A DNA stretch of 43,739 bases from positions 1 to 43,739 of the forward strand of contig MHCB01000006.1 in the NCBI GenBank assembly GCA_001816455.1. Direction: 5' to 3'. Positions 42,127-43,739 of the stretch are shown here, one piece after another (positions within the stretch are counted from its first letter, which is position 1; each line of letters opens with the position of its first letter). The notes beneath the pieces are model-generated. The model was not told where the DNA came from, did not search any database, and was given only the letters and a program-made list of their open reading frames with translations. This DNA is from Candidatus Blackburnbacteria bacterium RIFCSPHIGHO2_12_FULL_44_25. Lineage in GTDB: Bacteria > Patescibacteriota > Microgenomatia > UBA8517 > UBA10165. Both the position numbers and the translations under genes were made by a program.

Positions 42127-43730
42127 TGTTTCTCTCTTTCGGTTTCCTTTTGTACCGCTTTATTGACGCTTGCGGGCATTCGTCCCTCAAGAAGTATTGC
42201 GCAGTCAAGCCGTAGATAATACTTTATTTTCTCTGCGAGTCTGTTGGGGTTTGTAACAACTACTAGTTTCTTCGAATTATCTCCTAAGCCTGCCAGAATA
42301 CCTTCTTTGGCATCGGAGTTGGTAAGTATTATTTCATCTGCAATTTGCCCCAACTTCTTTCCTATTTCTTCGTGGACTTGATATGTTGTTTTTCCCAGTT
42401 CAATTATTCCAGTCATAAAAACAATTCTTCTTTTTTTAAACATCTTGAGATGATCTAGGGCGGCAACAAAAGCATGAGGGGTGGAGTTATAGGAGTCGTC
42501 TACCAGTATACCTTTTGAGGGGAGATTTTGGGTTCGCATTGCTCTTCCTGACAAATCTAGGGTTTTTACCCCTTTTTCAATTTGCTGCCAATTGACTCCG
42601 AGTTTTTTTGCAACGAGAATTGCTGCTCCCAAGTTTTGTAATAAATGTGGGCTTGGAATAAGGGTCTCCATTGTCTTCTTAATCCTGCCGTAATGAACGG
42701 TTATTGTGCTGCCGGTCAGAGAAATCTTTTCGATTTTAAGTCTCAGGTCCGCTTTTCGTTTTTGATTATCTCTATCTAAAACCTGGCAGACAAAAACCTC
42801 TCTCCCGTCTCTTCTTGCCCACTCAAGCATTTCCAGGCAGTCGGTATTGTTTCCATTGAATATAGCTTGTCCGTTTTTGGGAAGAGCTTGTATGAGTTCA
42901 TATTTTGCCTCTTTGATGTTTTGAAGTGAACCAAACAGGGCAAGATGTTGAGGTTCGATTCCTGTTATGACTCCAATTTGCGGTTTGACAATATCCGCCA
43001 CTGTTTTTATCTCCCCTTTTTTGTATGCTCCCATTTCGACAACAAAGATTTTTGTGTCGCGAGATAGGTTTGCTGTTTTTCTGGCAACTCCTACGGGGGT
43101 GTTTTGACTAGTTGGGGTTTTTTCTACCTGGTATTTTTGGGACAATAATGACGCAATAAAGTCTTTGGTCGTTGTTTTCCCATAGCTTCCTGTAACTCCT
43201 ATTACAATTGGTTTAACTATCGAAAGTCTATACATTGCTTTATTGATAACTTTTGTTTTCGATCTCTCAACAAGTGGTCTGGACCATAGGATTCCCACCA
43301 CAGGAAGGCCGAGCAGCAAGATTTCTCCAAAAGCGAGATTTGAGGCGATGATCCCGGACTGGTAACTCAAGAATACGATAAGAAACATTCCAAACAGGGT
43401 TGTTAGAAAGAGTTCAATTGCGCGAAGTGTGAAAATTGGTTTTCTTAACTGGCGGAGGAACACTTCTCTAATTAACTTAAGGTTGAGCCAAGTAAATAAC
43501 AATAAAGCGGGATAATAAATACCCAAAAATAACGCTAGAAGGAGACATGTAAATTTGGTGATTATTAGGTTAATCTCAAGATTTTTTTTGCCTTCCTTAC
43601 TTTCTAAAAGCAAACGAAACCTGTCAAACCGGTATTCTTTGACTTGCCACCAGTAAACCCAGTTTAAGGCCTGTCTTAAGGCTTGCAAACTCCAAAGAAA
43701 AAAGATGATTATTGTAAGTTCTTTGCCCAT
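42123..43730 (-). CDS. murF: MurF-like Mur ligase with N-terminal membrane domain
   Basis: A 535-aa protein. Residues about 1-155 hold four to five membrane helices (ITKFTCLLLALFLGIYYPAL, LLLFTWLNL, FLTTLFGMFLIVFLSY, LLLGLPVVGIL). From about 170 a Mur ligase follows: IVIGVTGSYGKTTTKDFIAS (P-loop 178-189), KTPTSQNTPVGVARK, FVVEMGAYKKGEI, AIFNGNNTDCLEML and ILVDDSYNSTPHAFVAAL, which is the MurF-type signature. MurF adds D-Ala-D-Ala to UDP-MurNAc-tripeptide and is usually soluble; here it is membrane-tethered, close to MraY and MurG. The start ATG is at 43728-43730. The downstream genes overlap or follow closely. Confidence 0.88.
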   Translation of the reverse strand: MGKELTIIIFFLWSLQALRQALNWVYWWQVKEYRFDRFRLLLESKEGKKNLEINLIITKFTCLLLALFLGIYYPALLLFTWLNLKLIREVFLRQLRKPIFTLRAIELFLTTLFGMFLIVFLSYQSGIIASNLAFGEILLLGLPVVGILWSRPLVERSKTKVINKAMYRLSIVKPIVIGVTGSYGKTTTKDFIASLLSQKYQVEKTPTSQNTPVGVARKTANLSRDTKIFVVEMGAYKKGEIKTVADIVKPQIGVITGIEPQHLALFGSLQNIKEAKYELIQALPKNGQAIFNGNNTDCLEMLEWARRDGREVFVCQVLDRDNQKRKADLRLKIEKISLTGSTITVHYGRIKKTMETLIPSPHLLQNLGAAILVAKKLGVNWQQIEKGVKTLDLSGRAMRTQNLPSKGILVDDSYNSTPHAFVAALDHLKMFKKRRIVFMTGIIELGKTTYQVHEEIGKKLGQIADEIILTNSDAKEGILAGLGDNSKKLVVVTNPNRLAEKIKYYLRLDCAILLEGRMPASVNKAVQKETEREKQ

Positions 43731-43739
43731 GTTTCTATA

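Noticed and set aside
1-43739. Alternative genetic code with TGA as Gly or Trp
   Set aside because: TGA ends several well-defined genes (for example the aldolase at 25313), and no conserved protein is interrupted by in-frame TGA.
1-43739. CRISPR array
   Set aside because: The only short repeats are the hairpin, promoter and REP families; none is regularly spaced with unique spacers.

Overview
The window looks like a chromosome segment from a Candidate Phyla Radiation (Patescibacteria) bacterium, most likely Microgenomates-like. This is an inference from gene content: a compact division and cell-wall gene set, a divergent ileS, large Cys-rich or Pro/Thr-rich secreted proteins, many short hypothetical genes, and TGA used as stop. 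GC is moderate and genes are tightly packed. No rRNA or CRISPR array is visible. One tRNA, tRNA-Val(CAC), is present.

Layout. (1) 1-3159: a partial glycosyltransferase, two membrane proteins, tRNA-Val, a RelE/Phd-type toxin-antitoxin pair and signal peptidase I. (2) 3164-9117: a reverse-strand operon read as leader peptide, small ORF, ileS, rodA, rplU, rpmA, parB. (3) 9143-9931: a RAYT transposase gene between two matching REP-like composite palindromes. (4) 9943-11673: ftsZ and a hypothetical gene. (5) 11922-18729: a small hydrolase, two coupled secreted proteins (437 and 1163 aa), a protein with a twin-arginine-like signal, and a membrane-anchored protein. (6) 18774-21521: a four-gene isoprenoid-type operon (cis-prenyltransferase, P-loop kinase, Nudix, class I prenyl synthase). 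(7) 21543-31249: a mosaic accessory region with two families of short dispersed repeats, a Gly/Ser/Asp-rich protein, and a forward operon (nucleotidyltransferase, DRE-TIM aldolase, 2-hydroxyacid dehydrogenase, two small ORFs, PaaK-like adenylating enzyme, ALDH-like reductase), followed by tyrS. (8) 31354-34166: a secreted lipase/beta-propeller protein and small membrane proteins. (9) 34218-43730: a reverse-strand dcw cluster read as murF, degT-like, femX-like, mraY, ftsW, murG, ftsQ, ftsA, with two gaps rich in inverted repeats.

The most striking element is at 8971-9117. A TTGACA/TACAAT promoter is followed by a 17-aa leader peptide, MFKRISIQPAAIIIING, with four consecutive Ile codons. Four mutually exclusive RNA arms follow, the last pair ending in a T-run, upstream of the ileS operon. 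This is the layout of a ribosome-stalling (trp-type) attenuator sensing charged tRNA-Ile, here on a transcript that seems to start almost at the AUG.

A second window-wide theme is that many first-of-operon genes have their -10 box only 5-12 nt upstream of the start codon, without a Shine-Dalgarno sequence. This suggests that leaderless transcripts are common here. Internal or exceptional genes (ftsA, the lipase gene, the Gly/Ser/Asp-rich gene) do carry clear Shine-Dalgarno sequences.
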